From Vitis vinifera (taxonomy: Eukaryota; Streptophyta; Magnoliopsida; Vitales; Vitaceae), in NCBI RefSeq assembly GCF_030704535.1, contig NC_081820.1:27075001-27139000 (forward strand): a DNA stretch of 64,000 nucleotides, given 5' to 3'. Of this stretch, positions 1-14,400 are shown one piece after another. How positions within the stretch are numbered: position 1 is the first letter of the stretch; each line of letters opens with the position of its first letter. Both the position numbers and the translations under genes were made by a program. A model generated the notes under the pieces. The model was not told the DNA's origin. It saw only the letters and a list, made by a program, of their open reading frames with translations, and searched no databases.

Positions 1-3000
1 CTCCTTGGTCAGATAGGTACATTTTTGTTCAATGCTTTCAATTTAGTATGATGCGTGTCAAAAGGAAGAATTAAACACTGTATTGCATTTCCTTGTTCCT
101 ATAGTTTTGCGATTCAAGCGAATGTGAAGGTTGAAAATTTTGTTTTAGGTACTGGTAAATGTGTCAAAGTATTTAACATAGTTGCATACTTGCACATGGT
201 TATTCTACCATATTGTGTATGGTTAACTGTTATCATCCTAATCAGGTTAATCCTGGATTTCGGGTTGTTCTGTTACACATGGTTTTACACTCTGCTTTAG
301 ATATATTATCTTCAACCTTTTTAACTAAGAAATGGATATTTATTTGTTTATTTTTTGATGGGTAAATTTTTGTCCCCAGTGGGACTTGAACCTAGAACCT
401 CTCGCAAAACCCTCCACAACCCTTTATCACCTTTTATTTTTTTATTTTTGTTTTTGATAGATCATAACCCTTTATCACTTGAGTCAGACATCAAGGGCAA
501 TAAATGAATATCTAATCCTCTTTAGATATTTGACTTTCATTTAATATCTTCATTAATTTTAGTCAAAAGGGACATGCTTGAAACCATTCACTATCCTCTG
601 TAAGCTTGTTAACACTTGGATTTTTTAGTTCATTTAACTTGGATGCTAGCTAATATTTGTGTTAGCTGGTACTGATGGAAGTGTCTACTATAATTATTTA
701 CTGTTTTTTATTCTTTGGCATTTTCATTCTTTGTTCTTCTCCTTTTCTGAATAAACCTTGTCTTGCTCTGATAAAAAAATAAATAAATCTTGTCTCTCAG
801 TTTGGTGGAACTGCTGTTTCTTGTTTTTCAAACATTAATGAAAACTTCGTTTCACTTTGCAGAGATGTATTTTGACAGAGGCAACTTCTATGATTTTACC
901 TCCCTTGGTAAGTTTATTCTGGCTTTCATGCTATTATCTTAGGATTTTTTAGGAGCCCAGGGTTTTTTTCCCACTTTGTTAAACAGTAACCTTGCTTCTT
1001 TTTTTTCCTTTTTCTTTCTATTTTTATACCTCATGCCATTAATACTACTGATTTTATAAATTTGTATGTGCAACCATGAAGTGAAACAACAATCAAACCT
1101 ATCAGCAATAAGAGATTGGTTTTACTTCTATTCTTCTTTTTTGCAGTTCGTGAACTGGATGTGCCTGGAGAAATATATGAAAGGAAAACATATCCATTTG
1201 AATTTTCTACAGTTGAAATGCCATACGAGACGTACAATGGGGTTAATGTGAGGCTTAGGTAACATATTTATTATTTTTTAAAGCTTTCATAGTAAATCTT
1301 TGTATTAATATTCTTTCGTTGGTTAACCCTTTGGAATTTTACAATTGACCATATGAATTGTTGCTATAGTTCCGTGAGTTTTTCTCTGGCTTTTGTGACT
1401 ATACTTCACTTTGATCTTTATTTAACTTTGTGTATCCAATGAACAAGGCTAGGAATAGATTTCTTTAAAGCATATAAATATATCTGTACTCTGTAGTAGC
1501 ACTTACCTGAATTTCCCTGCATCCATTGGAAAAGCTAACAAAAGTCATTGCTCTGTATTATTGTGCTTTTTTGTTGATATGATATTCAAGGATATCAAAA
1601 TGAATTTCCAGGTTCCACTTAATTAATCCATTCAAAACTTGATTTTGTTCACCTTTTTGTTGCAATTGTATTTCCAAGTATTGTAGTACCTCTTAAGTCC
1701 AAGCTTTTTTGTTCAAGATTGTGGGTCTTTAATCTTGAATCTACAAAATTGTAGATCCTCCCTTTTTGGGTTTACTCTTCTTTAGTTGACTTAAGATATT
1801 CTTCTTCCATGTGGATCAGTTTTGGTACTTCATGTGCTCATAGGCTTTGTCAGTTCCTTATGTTGGTTGAATATTAACATGTTAGTGTTACTTTCTTTGC
1901 TGTTTAGTTTGTAAATTGAAAATAATTGGTTTTATCAATTCAGCGCCCTTTAGGCATGAGTGGAAATTGGAAATGATTAATTGTATAGTAATCTACAAAG
2001 TGTGAATTTTTAAAATGCTTTGATCAATATAATTCTTAAAAGCATATGGTGTGTGATATTTTTTACTAGTATTTACAATTTATCTCAAATTTGTTCATTG
2101 CAGGTATGTCCTAAAAGTTACAATCAGTCGTGGCTATGGTGGTAGCATTGTGGAATACCAAGATTTTGTGGTAATCTTTCTGTATTGTGAAGAACATTTA
2201 GTAATTGATGATTCTTCTTTTTTTTAAGGGGTCATGCAATCTTCCATGCATATTCTTCTCCAAAAAGAGGAAGAAGAAAAGATACCTTAAAGTCATATTT
2301 CTTACATTATCAATTTAAGGATGTGGTTATACCTATCAAAAAAAAATTTTAAGGATGTGGTTATGTGCAAATTAATATATTTTCGGCAACTCTACCCCAT
2401 ATCTGCAGTAGATCGCAAAAATTTTCTCATGTATCTGGCCCCTCAGATACTGATGTTTGCAGTTCCTAGAGGGCTGAGAATTGTGACAATATGTAGATGA
2501 ACACCACAATCTTGGAGACATGATAGCCCTCTTATTGGGGCAATGGTGCAGGCAAGAAAGGGGAAAAAGAAACTTCAAGAGTCAGTCATATAAGCAGACA
2601 CTTCATCCTAGAACTGTGAAATCTTTCATGGTTGTTTTTTGGTGGTTTTCAGAATACCTGTTTGTGCCTTGAACTGTACAACCACCAGTTCCTAGCCTGG
2701 AATGGTTGTGGTTAATGCCTGACTACCTAATATTGCCCTAGCAAAAGCCGAGGAAAAAGGATCTTTTGTATTTAAGATATACAGGAGAATTATTTATGCC
2801 TTGCTTTTATTAATATTGGCAGTATTTAAGATTAGTTGTGCATGCTTAAGATTATTATGGAATGTGATTTTGAGTTACTTGCTAAACTAGAACCTTGAAA
2901 CTTTATTTTAGATTATAAATCTTGGACAGCCTATATAGTAAATTGTTGGTTTGAACAAATCATAGATGTTATTTATTTATTTGTAATTTGGAAATGGTTG

Positions 3001-4418
3001 TTTCTTACTGGGAAATTAAATAGATATATCAATAATACAGTTTTATATAATGCTTATTATACTGCCTCACAATCTTTTAATATATAAATTATAAAGCATT
3101 TCTGGTCTTATCAATTTGATAATTTTATTAATACAGTTTTGATCTTATAATGGTGTTATTCTTAATGCATCAGGTTCGCAACTACACCCCACCTCCGGAA
3201 ATTAACACTAGTATTAAGGTTAGTATAATCTTTCATTTGCACAGATAGCCCATTGTAGGTTAGGTGTATGTGAGAAGAAATTGTTACTACCTTGATGGTT
3301 TTTATGGAATCCTTTTCCCCTATTGTAGCCTGTTGCATACTGTTATCTCAAATGGCGATCTCAAATTTTAAATGACCATGGAAGTTGTTCTCATCCTTAT
3401 TAATATTCATGTAGAATCTAGTAACAGACTGGAAAACTTATTGAGCAGAGTGTCTTTGTTTTGGTATTGGGTGGGTATGATATCATTGTACTGTAGAGCT
3501 GGGTTATCCTTCTATCCTGTTTAGCATGCAAATCCCATTAAGAATGATTTTTCGGACTTCTAACATAATCTAAATGCTTGCCAGATGGAGGTTGGAATTG
3601 AAGATTGCCTACACATTGAGTTTGAGTACAATAAAAGCAAGTACGTTTTACATAATTCATTTGACTTGGATATGCAGTTCCTTTTTGGGTGGTTGGATTC
3701 TTAGATAGGAATCAACTGCCAACCAGATTTTTTATGGTACTGAAACCTGGAATAACATGTCTTCTTCCGGTGTTTGAGTTTTAACCACATGTCCCTTGAC
3801 TGCAAATAGATATTTGCTTAATCATGACATATTGAGTATGGACAATTTGGTTGGTCTGGGTGAGGTTTCACACCTGTGCACAAGCACTAGGGAGTAGGAT
3901 GGTGGATTCAATTATTGCCTTTTTTCCGAGTTTAAGTTAGAAGGGAAGATCTTTGTCATAGCTAATTGAAGTTTAAAATATCCAGGTATCATCTGAAAGA
4001 TGTTATTATCGGGAAGATATATTTTCTTCTTGTAAGAATCAAGATAAAAAATATGGATCTCGAGATCAGGCGGCGAGAGTCAACAGGATCAGGGGCCAAC
4101 ACCCATGTTGAGACAGAGACACTAGCAAAGTTTGAGTTGATGGATGGTGCTCCAGTAAGAGGTATCCTCAGAACCACACTTCAGGTTTCATACATATTCC
4201 ATACATGTATCAATCCACAAGCCTTTTCTTCTTTTACAGGTGAATCAATTCCAATTAGACTGTTTCTTAGTCCCTATGAGCTGACACCTACACACCGCAA
4301 CATTAACAACAAATTCAGCGTCAAATATTATTTGAACCTTGTTCTTGTTGACGAAGAGGACCGTCGGTATTTCAAGCAGCAGGAGATCACAGTATACCGC
4401 CTTCCCGAAACTTCTTGA
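1..4418 (+). CDS. VPS26: VPS26 retromer subunit (5' part outside window)
   Basis: Retromer core subunit with an arrestin-like fold. With VPS35 and VPS29 it recycles vacuolar sorting receptors from endosomes. Exons read as 1-16, 863-907, 1147-1258, 2104-2170, 3174-3218, 3585-3640, 3986-4161 and 4240-4418. All junctions are GT/AG and the phases sum to 232 codons including the stop. Recognisable family blocks are [67 protein letters not shown] and [14 protein letters not shown]. The window opens on the end of an exon (LLGQI), so roughly the first 70 residues lie upstream. The C-terminus (YRLPETS) matches the length of plant VPS26. The reading frame is intact and the gene looks functional. Plants usually carry A and B paralogues; I cannot say which this is. 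Confidence 0.95.
340..520 (-). repeat. Possible tRNA-derived SINE fragment in a VPS26 intron
   Basis: The segment contains a block whose reverse complement reads CTAGGTTCAAGTCCCAC, which resembles a Pol III B box, flanked by T-rich runs. It lies in the first VPS26 intron visible here. A similar block is seen near 33790 in a MIP2 intron. The short length and missing A box keep this tentative. Confidence 0.35.
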
Positions 4419-5056
4419 TTATTTTATATGTAAAACCAACACTGGGTTCTGAAAAAAAGAGAGGGAATTAATTGCTGCTTGCCACCTTGTGAAAGCTTGA
4501 GTTTTACTGGAGTGAAAATCCTGTTTCTTATAGGAACTACAATGGCTTGTTATTTATTGGTGACGCTTTTGGTACAACATTGTCACGGTTATGTACATCA
4601 ACGGTTATCTAATGCTGTTTATGTGGGGATCTCCGGTTTCTGTTAGGATACTATCAATGACACTGTTATCCAATACCATTGACTAATGACTTGGCATCCA
4701 TAACTTGTGCCTTGTTCTGTATGATTTTCGATCTTTTGTGGATTCTTGACAATGTTATTATTTTTAACATTCACTTTTTATTGTCATAACTATCTTTTAA
4801 TAATCTGTAATTTGCCTTTTTGTGTGGTAGCAATTTTCATTCACTGGTGTGGCTTGTAAGCAGGTACGCATCCATTTCTTTCATATGCAACAAATGTTAG
4901 AAACAGCCTACTAGTTAGCATCCCAGATACATAACATAAGCCTCCAAATATGTTACAAACTCTTACACGAAGGACACAAGTCGAACCAATGATGATATAC
5001 ATGATCCTTTTACAAAAACCCACCTTCTGTAGAAATAACTAAATCTGATGGAGATT
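4419..5056. other. Convergent intergenic region
   Basis: Space between the stop codons of VPS26 (+) and the rhodanese gene (-), presumably holding both 3' UTRs. I see no further coding signal or repeat here. Confidence 0.7.
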
Positions 5057-7039
5057 TCATTCTTCTGAAACTGATGGCAAGCCTTCTTTGAACCATGTGT
5101 AGAGTCCCCCTTCTAAGTGAAAGACATTGGTGTAACCATTGAGGACAAGTAAGTAGGCTGCTATCAGTGACCTGCAGAAAATAGCATCAAGTTACCAACT
5201 TGTTTGGTTGTATCCAAGAACATGAATTATACTTGGAACCATATGGCTTTTAGAGCTTCTATAGTTGTAATGTCAGTTGTTCCCCATGAATTGTATGTGA
5301 CCTAAAGGCAAGATCATATACTTTCTATCTATTTACCCATCCTTTTTATTCATGTTTCTTATAGTAGTAACACATCTTTTGTGTCTATTAGAATTGATAT
5401 CCTGTCTGCCCTTTTATGCCATCTTCAAGGTCATAATACTAATTCTGCAAAATAGCTGAAACTACGTAGAAATGCAGAAAGTTGGAGAACCGATATATAG
5501 TTTACTCTCGTTCTCCCACTTTGGGACATGTAAAGTGTGCTAAACATGCAGGTTCGAGTTCGTATGCCACCACTTGCTGCAAAAATGCTGAACTGAAGGT
5601 TAGATCTGTTACCAATCCACTGGTCCCAGAACCCACCAAAAACAGGACCTGCATCAGGTAATGCCCTAACAGGCCTGGTCTACATTAATGTCATGATCTT
5701 GAATTTTTCTTGCTTCTTACCTCATTTATCGGTTTTCGTCAAACAATCCTAGGGTAGAATGGTATTATATTAACATTGTGGAATAAGAGTATAATTCTCA
5801 TAGAAGTTGGTGTGGCACAATGAAGTTTCAGAGAGAAGGGAAGAGGAAGATACAATAGGAGGAGAAGAACCACCTTGACTGCTGGCCTTCAGGGAGGTTT
5901 TGGGACGGTTTCATGGTACCCCCAGATGAGCAAGCCACTATTATCTTTGCGCTCTTATCTATTTTCGATTCCACACCTGTTAGCATGATACCATACATTT
6001 AGTTAATCCCAAACCATGAATTATCCAGAAGCAATCCAACAACTCAAAGCATGATTAGGTAAGAACAATATACTTTGCATGAACTCTGGGTTCTCTTCTG
6101 TGCCTGCAAATATGCCAAAAAATGCAAATGCAGCACGCCTAGCAATGTCCCACGCTGTCCATTCCTTTATAAGCCTATATATTTGCACATTAATAGCGCC
6201 TGGAGGATGAGCCTGCAACCCGAAAATATAAAAAAAAAATTGTTCTGTTTCTGCTCCTATTGATTGAAGAATTTAATCTCAATAACATAAGCAGGGGGTT
6301 ATGAGTTCTTGTACTGACTTCCATACTGCTAATTTCAATATCAAATATGAAGAACTGACCTCTTTGAATTCTGCTTCAGGCCTGACGTCAAGAATCACAA
6401 AGTTATTCTCTTGCTGAAGGCGTAGAGCTTCCTTGGCATCCACACTCCTTACCTGCAAATCAGAAACATTCCAGGAGTTCTCACCCGATAAAAAGGAAGA
6501 ATTCTGCTTGTGATCTATGAGTTATCCAGGTGCGCAATAACATAAATTACTATTGAATTAGTTTATTGGTTCATTGGAATCTTTGAATGAGTCCCATATG
6601 ACTTAGAAAGAGGTGCATACCTTTTTCTCTAGCAGAACCTCCCTCTTAATCTTCCAGTCTTCCTCAGCTAATCCCTCAAAACAAGAGCAAAGAAGCAACT
6701 AGATGAATTAAGTCTAGAATGCACCTGAAAACCCGAACTTAATCACTGAATTGATCAATCCATCTCGTTAACTCCAGAAAGCGAACGAAAAAACTTGTTA
6801 CTATGCTCAAATTCACACTAAAAAACAGACATACCTGGCGATTTTGCGGGTTTTGTTGCTGCACTTTGGATCTTTAGGCCCCTAGAGCCAGACTCTGAAT
6901 ATAGTCTCTGCCTATTAGTCCTAACTGATCTGGTCACGCAGTACGAAGAAATGGAGTGGTGACTAGTGTTTGAAGAGAGGTGGGACTTGGGATGTAAAGA
7001 AGAAGAAGAGTGTGGAGTGATCGAAGCAAGAGCTGCCAT
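5057..7039 (-). CDS. Rhodanese-like domain protein, chloroplastic (STR14 type)
   Basis: Single-domain sulfurtransferase-like protein, predicted in the chloroplast. Exons from the start are 7039-6835, 6667-6621, 6452-6360, 6212-6074, 5976-5874 and 5171-5057; phases close to give 233 aa. Residues 1-60 are rich in Ser/Thr/Arg with few acids, as in a transit peptide. The rhodanese fold follows: ENNFVILDVRPEAEFKE, AHPPGAINVQIYRLIKEWTA, ARRAAFAFFGIFAGTEENPE, then the active-site loop VACSSGGTM with Cys at about residue 177, and a final YTWFKEGLP block. This pattern matches Arabidopsis STR14 (At4g27700) by memory of the family. Substrate is unknown for this group. The second exon begins at an AG inside GATTAG; the more obvious upstream AG gives the wrong phase. 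Confidence 0.9.
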
Positions 7040-10000
7040 TTTTTCAAAGAGGGGGAGACTTGCGAAAATCTCCGCAGCTTTTGCCCTTTTGTCAATGAAT
7101 TGGAGTGAAATGAAATTGAGGCATTTGGTCTGGTGATGTTTTGGGAGATCTTTGGGGGAAGTGAGTGTGGGCCATGGAGATTGTGGATTTTTAGGCTTGA
7201 AAGAATCAGCGTGAGTGGTGGAGGTTTAAGGGGTGTGTTCGTGTGTAGATTTCTTTCATCCACATTTCATCCTTTTTTGGGTCGTAGTGATAATTGATAA
7301 AAGTCTCACCAAACGATCGATAACAAAAGTTTTCCAAGCTGGCTGCCTTCATCTCCACTTCTCCTCCCATGTTTTATAAAAGGAGTGATGGCTGTGGGAT
7401 GCATAAATGTTTTTATTAGTTAATTTATTTAAAAATAAAACCTAAATAGTATCTCATTTTTAACTCCCCAAACTATATAATAAAATCTAAAATCTAACGA
7501 CTAATATTAAAACTTCCGTATACTATTGTTTTGTATCATAGAAAATTTCATCATTTTTTATTATAAAAAATATATGAATAATTGAAAATGCAAATAAATA
7601 TTTAAAAAATATGTCATAACATATGATTTTATTAATAGAATTGAAGGCATTTAAAAACTACACTTTTTAGTATAGGGTACATAGTGCATACCATGAGAAA
7701 TATGTCATTTGGCCACGGCATTTTTCTCCTTTTATTTGTCCAAAAATTGTAATCTGGAGTTCATGATGATTGATGAGCACGTGACATGTAATAAATAGAA
7801 GCATGACCATCGCCCTTTCTTTTCTTAAACTTTCAAGGTGGACAAGTACGGCTTCTTTAAACTTTCCATGGAGAACTCGATGAACCACACCATTGAAGGC
7901 TCTTTGGCAACTGTTATTAAAAATAGTTTTTTTGTTCTTTAAAATAAAAAATAATTTTTCAATTCCAAAGGTATGTTTGATAAACCTTTACAAAATGTTA
8001 TTTTAATAATAAATTTTAGATGTTTTTAGTTATTTTATATAAAATATTTAAATAATAACTGTTTTAAGAATTGTTTTCAATTTTTTTTAAGAATTATTTT
8101 GGAAAAAGTTCCAAACAAACTCTGAAATTCATCTACATTTTTTAGGAAAAATTTTAGTTTTGGTTTTTATAGTGGAAGAAATAGAAAAAAAAAGCATTGA
8201 AAGTTAGTTATTATTTTTTTTATAATATTGACTTTAATATTATAATTTTTTTTAATAAAATAAACGACAAGGCTTTTTGGATTTTCCCTTAAACAAATTA
8301 TATTTGAAAGCATGACAAAAATTTAATTAATAAATATTTGATAAACTAATAATAGAAAAAATATATAAAAACAATAATAAACAAAAATTCATAACAAAGT
8401 ATTAAAAATAATTATAAAATATAAATTTTTAAAAAATAATTCAAGTTTTATGTAATCATCGAATCAAAAGAAGTATCTAAGATAACCAAAGATAGTATCC
8501 ATATCATTAAAAGATAGTACTGGATGCTTAAAGAAAATATACTTAACAAAAAAATTGTATAAAATGTTAATTATTTTTAAGTAGTAGTTTAAAATTTGTA
8601 TTTTATAAACTTGAATTTTTATTTTATGTTTTTTTTTATTATATGAGTTAATGGAAACACACTTTGTTTTACTAAATTTTGTTAAAAAAAATTGCATTTC
8701 ATGTGATCCACAGGACAATTCAATAATGGTAAATTTTTTCTATCAAATTAACCCAATTAAATATCTTCCTTCCGAATAATCACAAAGCAATAAAAAAAGA
8801 AAGAAAGAAAAATACCACATCTGATTCATGTACCTCAAAAGCTTGACCATAGGATGGTTGCGCTCAATAACTAGAGCACCACTTGATTCTTTCATATCTT
8901 CATTAAAAAATTAATTAATTAATTCTAAAACAACAATTGGATTATTTTAATTCTGACCAACCAGGCCCATTAATCATTAATTTATCAAAGACTTTTTCTA
9001 GTTTGTGGGCCCATTTTACAAAAACGGCCCAGAAACAATGGGTCATGGTGGGGCCCACATTAGAAATCCCAGGACGTGCCGTTTTGCACTATTGCTTACA
9101 CCGAAACCACCGACACACTGAGGACCTACGACTACCAGTATTATTTTAATCCACCGTACAGATCTTGCCACGTGTCATGTGACTGTACTTGAATGTGAAA
9201 CCGCGTCCTCTCAGCAGCATGGGCTTCTGTCATATGCGGTATGGATCACCTACAATCCTGTGGGTTTCTAGCTTTTCTTGGTTGTACCTTCTGAAACAAC
9301 GGCGAGATTCTTAAAAACCAGTTTTTTTTTTTTTTTTTTAATGATTTTAAAAATAATTCTCATTATTCATGAATAAAATTATATTTGAAACTCAAACATA
9401 AACAATAAGTTTTTTTAAAAAAAATATTCTTAATAAAATTATTATACCTAAAATATTTTTATATTTTTAATTATTGTTAAAAAATTAGAAAAAAAAAATG
9501 AAACACCCTCAAATTTATTTCAAAAAATAATACATTTGTAGAAAAAAAATTTAAAAATTATTTTTTATCAAGAATTTATTGAACATATTTTTTTCTTCCT
9601 TATCATATAATGCTCATCTTATTATTTTGTAATTAAAAAAAAAATCTTTAAATTTTGCCTGTTTGATGTTTAAAATATCATATTCCATTAATGTTTTGTT
9701 TATTTGTCTTGTTGGTTTGTGGCTCCAAATTATTATGAAGACAAGATTTAAATTCAAACCTCTAACAAAATATTTCAAGACATTTAGTGATGGGCAATTT
9801 CATATCTAATTGAGGTGATGGGCACCCTCTTGATTGTGATAGTTTAAAATAAATATGTCAATTTATGAGAAATTTAAAAATAAAAAATAAAAAATTCTAT
9901 ATGAATGCCGATGCTACTAGATTTCAAAGACTTGATGGAGCAACCATAAGGAAATAATGATGGGACAATGAGGTGACCATTAGAATTAGGGACAATGATA

Positions 10001-11334
10001 CTATCATTATGAAGTCTTATAGGGTAACATTTGAAGCCTAAATTTGAAAATTCATTTCCATTTCAACAAAAATTATTATTATTTTTTATTTTTTAAGAAA
10101 ATTATTCATTTGTTTAGTAATGTTTTAAAAAATTATTCTTAAAAATTAGTTTTTAAGATCAAATTTAAAAAACAATTTTTAATTATTTAGTTATAAAATT
10201 CTATTTAATAAATTAAATATGTATCATATAGTATATAATTTTAGTAAAAATAATCATATTTCATAACAAATCTAACAAAAAAAAAAAAACTATTTTTAAT
10301 TCAAATACCATCAAACTATTTTTTAAGTTAAAGATGATGCTCTGCTTTAAATCAGTCCTATACTCTTATAAACAAATTTAAAAAAATGTGATTAGACTAA
10401 TATTTGCTAAACCCAATGTTTATTTCATTCATAAGTTAGAATCGTTTGAGAAAATTGTTTGGGAATTAATATAAATTTATTAGCATAAAATTTATAAAAA
10501 TTAAATTTACTCCTAAATAAAGAAAAAAAAATTATATTTGGTTTTCACTTTCCTTATCCCAGGAGGAAAAACTATCAATTTTTAGGTGGCAAGAGATCTT
10601 CACTAGAGGAATAAAAAATGTCAAGTTTTCAAAAAGTTTTCCAATTATGTATGAATTTTAATTCATATAAATTCAAAATTATGAATATCACATATATCCT
10701 AAACACAAAATAATCTTGTACTTAAAAAATAAAAATTCATTATCTCATTTTTGTACCCATAAACCACCTTTAGAATTTTTATTTATTTAAGAACTAAAAT
10801 AAAAAATATTTACGAATAAATTGTTGTCCATAGTTGAAGGTGGACAATAATAATATTTTTAAGCATAAAAATAATAATAATTTCATAAATAATTGAAAAT
10901 AATTTATGGAATTGCTTCCCAAAAATATTTTTTCGAATCTATTTTGAAAACAACTTGTTTTCTAAAATAAATATGATATGTTTTTAAGTATGTATTATAA
11001 AATGATTTCGATGATAAAAAAGATGGAAAAAAAAACTTCATAATAAGACAATAAAATTATTATTATTATTATTATTTCATATTTTTGACTTATTCTTTAT
11101 ATTTAAATTATTAAATTGTTAATAAAAATAATTAAAATATATTTTAAACAATGATTCTAAAAGCTTTTTTTTAAGGATGTTATGACTTATGAGGAACATC
11201 ACAACAAATCCATAATATTTATAAATTTTTAAAGCATTTTTCTAAATTAAATTACCACCATCCAAAGTACAATCACAAACAGCAGGCACTTACTAAACCC
11301 CCACAGCAGAGGATCCAACCCCATTCTCTGCTCC
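7040..11334. other. AT-rich intergenic region, about 4.3 kb
   Basis: Contains the presumed promoter of the rhodanese gene (7040-7400) and that of the MFS gene at the other end. Two CACGTG G-box cores occur at 7778-7783 and 9169-9174, the second in a GC-richer island (8990-9300). The rest is A/T runs and MITE-like segments (for example 7960-8160 and 10030-10340). No coding evidence beyond short random open frames. Confidence 0.6.
11055..11077. repeat. (ATT)n microsatellite
   Basis: About seven tandem ATT units upstream of the MFS gene. Confidence 0.85.
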
Positions 11335-11343
11335 CCTATAAAT
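11335..11343 (+). promoter_or_regulatory. TATA box of the MFS transporter gene
   Basis: CTATAAATT lies about 90 bp before the start codon, followed by a CT-rich leader (11393-11416). Spacing would put the transcription start near 11365-11370. Confidence 0.6.
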
Positions 11344-11425
11344 TTGTGTGTGTCAACAACCTTGGAATCCTACTTTCCATACAATCTTTAACTCTCCCTG
11401 TCTCTCTCTCTTCTCTGTAACAGCA

Positions 11426-14400
11426 ATGGAGGTCTTCTACTTCCTTGTATTTGGTGCACTCTCTGCAGTTGTAGCTGTTATTGAGCTCAGCAAGAACAAC
11501 AAGGACCGAGTCAATACCACCACGGCTTTCAATTCTTTCAAGAACAATTATCTTCTTGTCTACTCTCTCATGATGGGTAAAAATTCAAATCCCAGGAAAA
11601 TGGTTTCTAGATCTGACTAGTGTTTTGTTTTTCCATTGTGGATCTTGCGCAATTGCGGATCTGCTGTGTCATGTGTGTGGTTTGTTAGATCCGTTTGTTT
11701 TGAATGTGGGATCTGGGTTTGGTGTCGGATCTGGGTGTTTGGTTGCCAGGAAAATGTGGGGAGGGAATGGGAGTTTTGGGTTTGGTGTTTGTGTTTGGTT
11801 TTGACAAATGGGTGTCTTATTGTGGTCCTTTTCAGATTCAAAATGCATATTCCTTTTCTCTTGGCAACCAAACGGAGCGTTGAGGGTGTGGGTTGTGAGG
11901 CCATTAGCTAGTGGAGTCACTGGTTTTGTAGATCATGTGAATGCTTTTTAATAATTAATTCCTTGTCAATTCCGCTTCATTATGTAATGTATTTCTTTGC
12001 TTTAATTCAATCCATGTCGTTGATGACCCACTAAATCATAGCTGGTATTAAAAAGTCTTCACGATGATAATCATTTTGCTTTGGAGAAATGTTTTAAATT
12101 GAATGGATTTTTCATTTTGTCTGCATCCTAATATACATTCTAGATTTTGGAATTCCTTTGATTGCCAGAGGAAGCCACCATGTGAAGCTAATTATTGATT
12201 TTGATTGTATAGAATAATTGATATTTATCGAAGTTCTTAGGCATGTTCGTCTTTCCATCTGATAGATTTGTGTTTTTGGGTAGTTTTGCTATAAAACATG
12301 AGTTGAAATTTTCGGCCATAGTTCTTTTTCCATGTCTGACAGATTGATGTTTATGTGGCAATAGCCGGGGATTGGTTGCAGGGTCCTTATGTGTACTTCC
12401 TCTACAGTACGTATGGCTTCGGAAAAGGGGAGATTGGACAGTTGTTTATTGCTGGTTTTGGGTCCTCCATGTTGTTTGGCACGATTGTTGGATCTCTAGC
12501 TGACAAACAGTGAGATTTCCTACTAAATGTTGTTGTGGATCCATTGTTCTTTAGAATTGGAATCCTAGTTTTGATTCACAATGCCTTCATTCAATGAATG
12601 CAGGGGACGGAAGAGAGCTTGTGTGACTTATTGCATTACTTATATACTGAGCTGCATTACCAAGCATTCACCTCAGTACAGAATTTTAATGGTGGGGCGT
12701 GTGTTGGGAGGTATCGCCACTTCTCTCCTGTTTTCAGCATTTGAGTCATGGCTTGTTGCCGAGCACAACAAGGTGAGATGTTGTCGCTTTGTCCTTAATC
12801 TTAAAATATATTAGTGCTAACAAATTTATCTTGCATTTGTTAAATTGATTAACTGTTTAATTGGGCGGATCATAAGGACTTCCTGATCTAGGGGACCTGA
12901 ACCATCTAGTTGTGCTTTCACCATCTTTTTATGTCTTTATTAAAACCCCCTCTAAATCTTGTCAATAACTGATGTAGAATTCTTATTTCAGAATTACCTG
13001 TCTATTTTGATGATTGTAATAATATTCCACCTTAATCTGTGCAGAGGGGCTTTGAGCAACAGTGGTTGTCTGTGACATTTTCAAAGGCAATATTTCTTGG
13101 CAATGGCCTTGTTGCTATTCTCTCTGGGTTGTTTGGAAATCTACTAGTAGATAACTTGAGCCTTGGCCCTGTGGCCCCTTTTGATGCTGCTGCATGCTTT
13201 CTAGCTGTTGGTATGGCTGTCATTTTGTCATCATGGTCTGAAAACTACGGTGATCCTTCAGAGAACAAGGACTTGCTTACACAGTTCAAGGGAGCTGCTG
13301 TTGCCATAGCTTCTGGTAGGTTCCCAAAGCTTTTCATTGTATGCATTGATCCTATCTTATATGATATCATAGCCTATGAATACCCATGGAGTAGACCTTG
13401 AAACTCTACATACATAAGCACATGCATTATGCGTATAATTATCATTGATCAACTGCCAAACATCTGACCTGCTGGTTGCCTTTTTATTTTAAATTTGCCT
13501 TAAGAAAGTTAATGTAAAATGTGCAGAGAAGCTAGGCCTTAATTGGTAGTTCTTTTTCCTCTTTTTGGTGTTATAAATTTTTTAAACAAATAAATACTAT
13601 GGTTGAATATAAATTTTCCTTTATATGATTACCAAATGCTGAGTCTGTCTTTATGTTTTCTATAATAAGCAAAAAGGTACATAGCTTGTACCATTAAATT
13701 AGATTATCCCCTAAGGAATGCATTGTTTGCTATCCCAATGGGTTTATCCATCTGTTTCCTCATCTTTTCAGTTTTTTCCTCCTTTCTTGGAGCTTTAGTA
13801 TTATGTTTCATGTGGTTCAGATGAGAAAATTGCGTTGCTGGGTGCAATTCAGTCGTTGTTTGAAGGCTCAATGTATACTTTTGTGTTCCTCTGGACTCCT
13901 GCTCTAAGCCCAAATGAAGAGGAGATTCCCCATGGTTTCATCTTTGCAACTTTCATGTTGGCTTCAATGTTGGGAAGCTCTGTTGCTTCTCGACTGCTGG
14001 CCCGCGCATCACTCAAAGTTGAAAGTTACATGCAGATCGTTTTTGTGATCTCTTCTGCTTCTCTCCTGCTTCCCATTGTGACAAATGTATGTCAATTCTC
14101 CAATTCATATGGTATTTTCTTTTCTGGGTGTTGAATTTTTCTTGCCATCTTTAACTTATTGCTAATTTGGAGCAGATTTTGGTTGAACCTTCCAAGGTGA
14201 AAGGCGGAAGCATCTCATTTGCAGGTTGTGTCCAGCTTCTTGGCTTCTGCACATTCGAGGCTTGTGTGGGGATCTTCTGGCCGTCCATCATGAAGATGAG
14301 GTCCCAGTACATTCCAGAGGAGGCTAGAAGCACTATCATGAACTTCTTCCGCATTCCCCTCAATATCTTTGTGTGCATCGTGCTATATAATGTATGTAAC

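Noticed and set aside
6667..6835. Apparent splice-phase clash between the first two rhodanese exons
   Set aside because: It appears only if the upstream AG (TTTTGAG) is used. The AG in GATTAG restores phase and homology.
8464..8718. 84-codon minus-strand open frame in the intergenic DNA
   Set aside because: Composition is Lys/Ile/Asn/Phe-rich as expected from random AT-rich sequence; no splice or homology support.
11636..11920. Overlapping long open frames on both strands in the first MFS intron
   Set aside because: They are intronic, of low complexity (TTTGG/GTGTGG-rich), and resemble no protein. The spliced MFS frame explains the locus.
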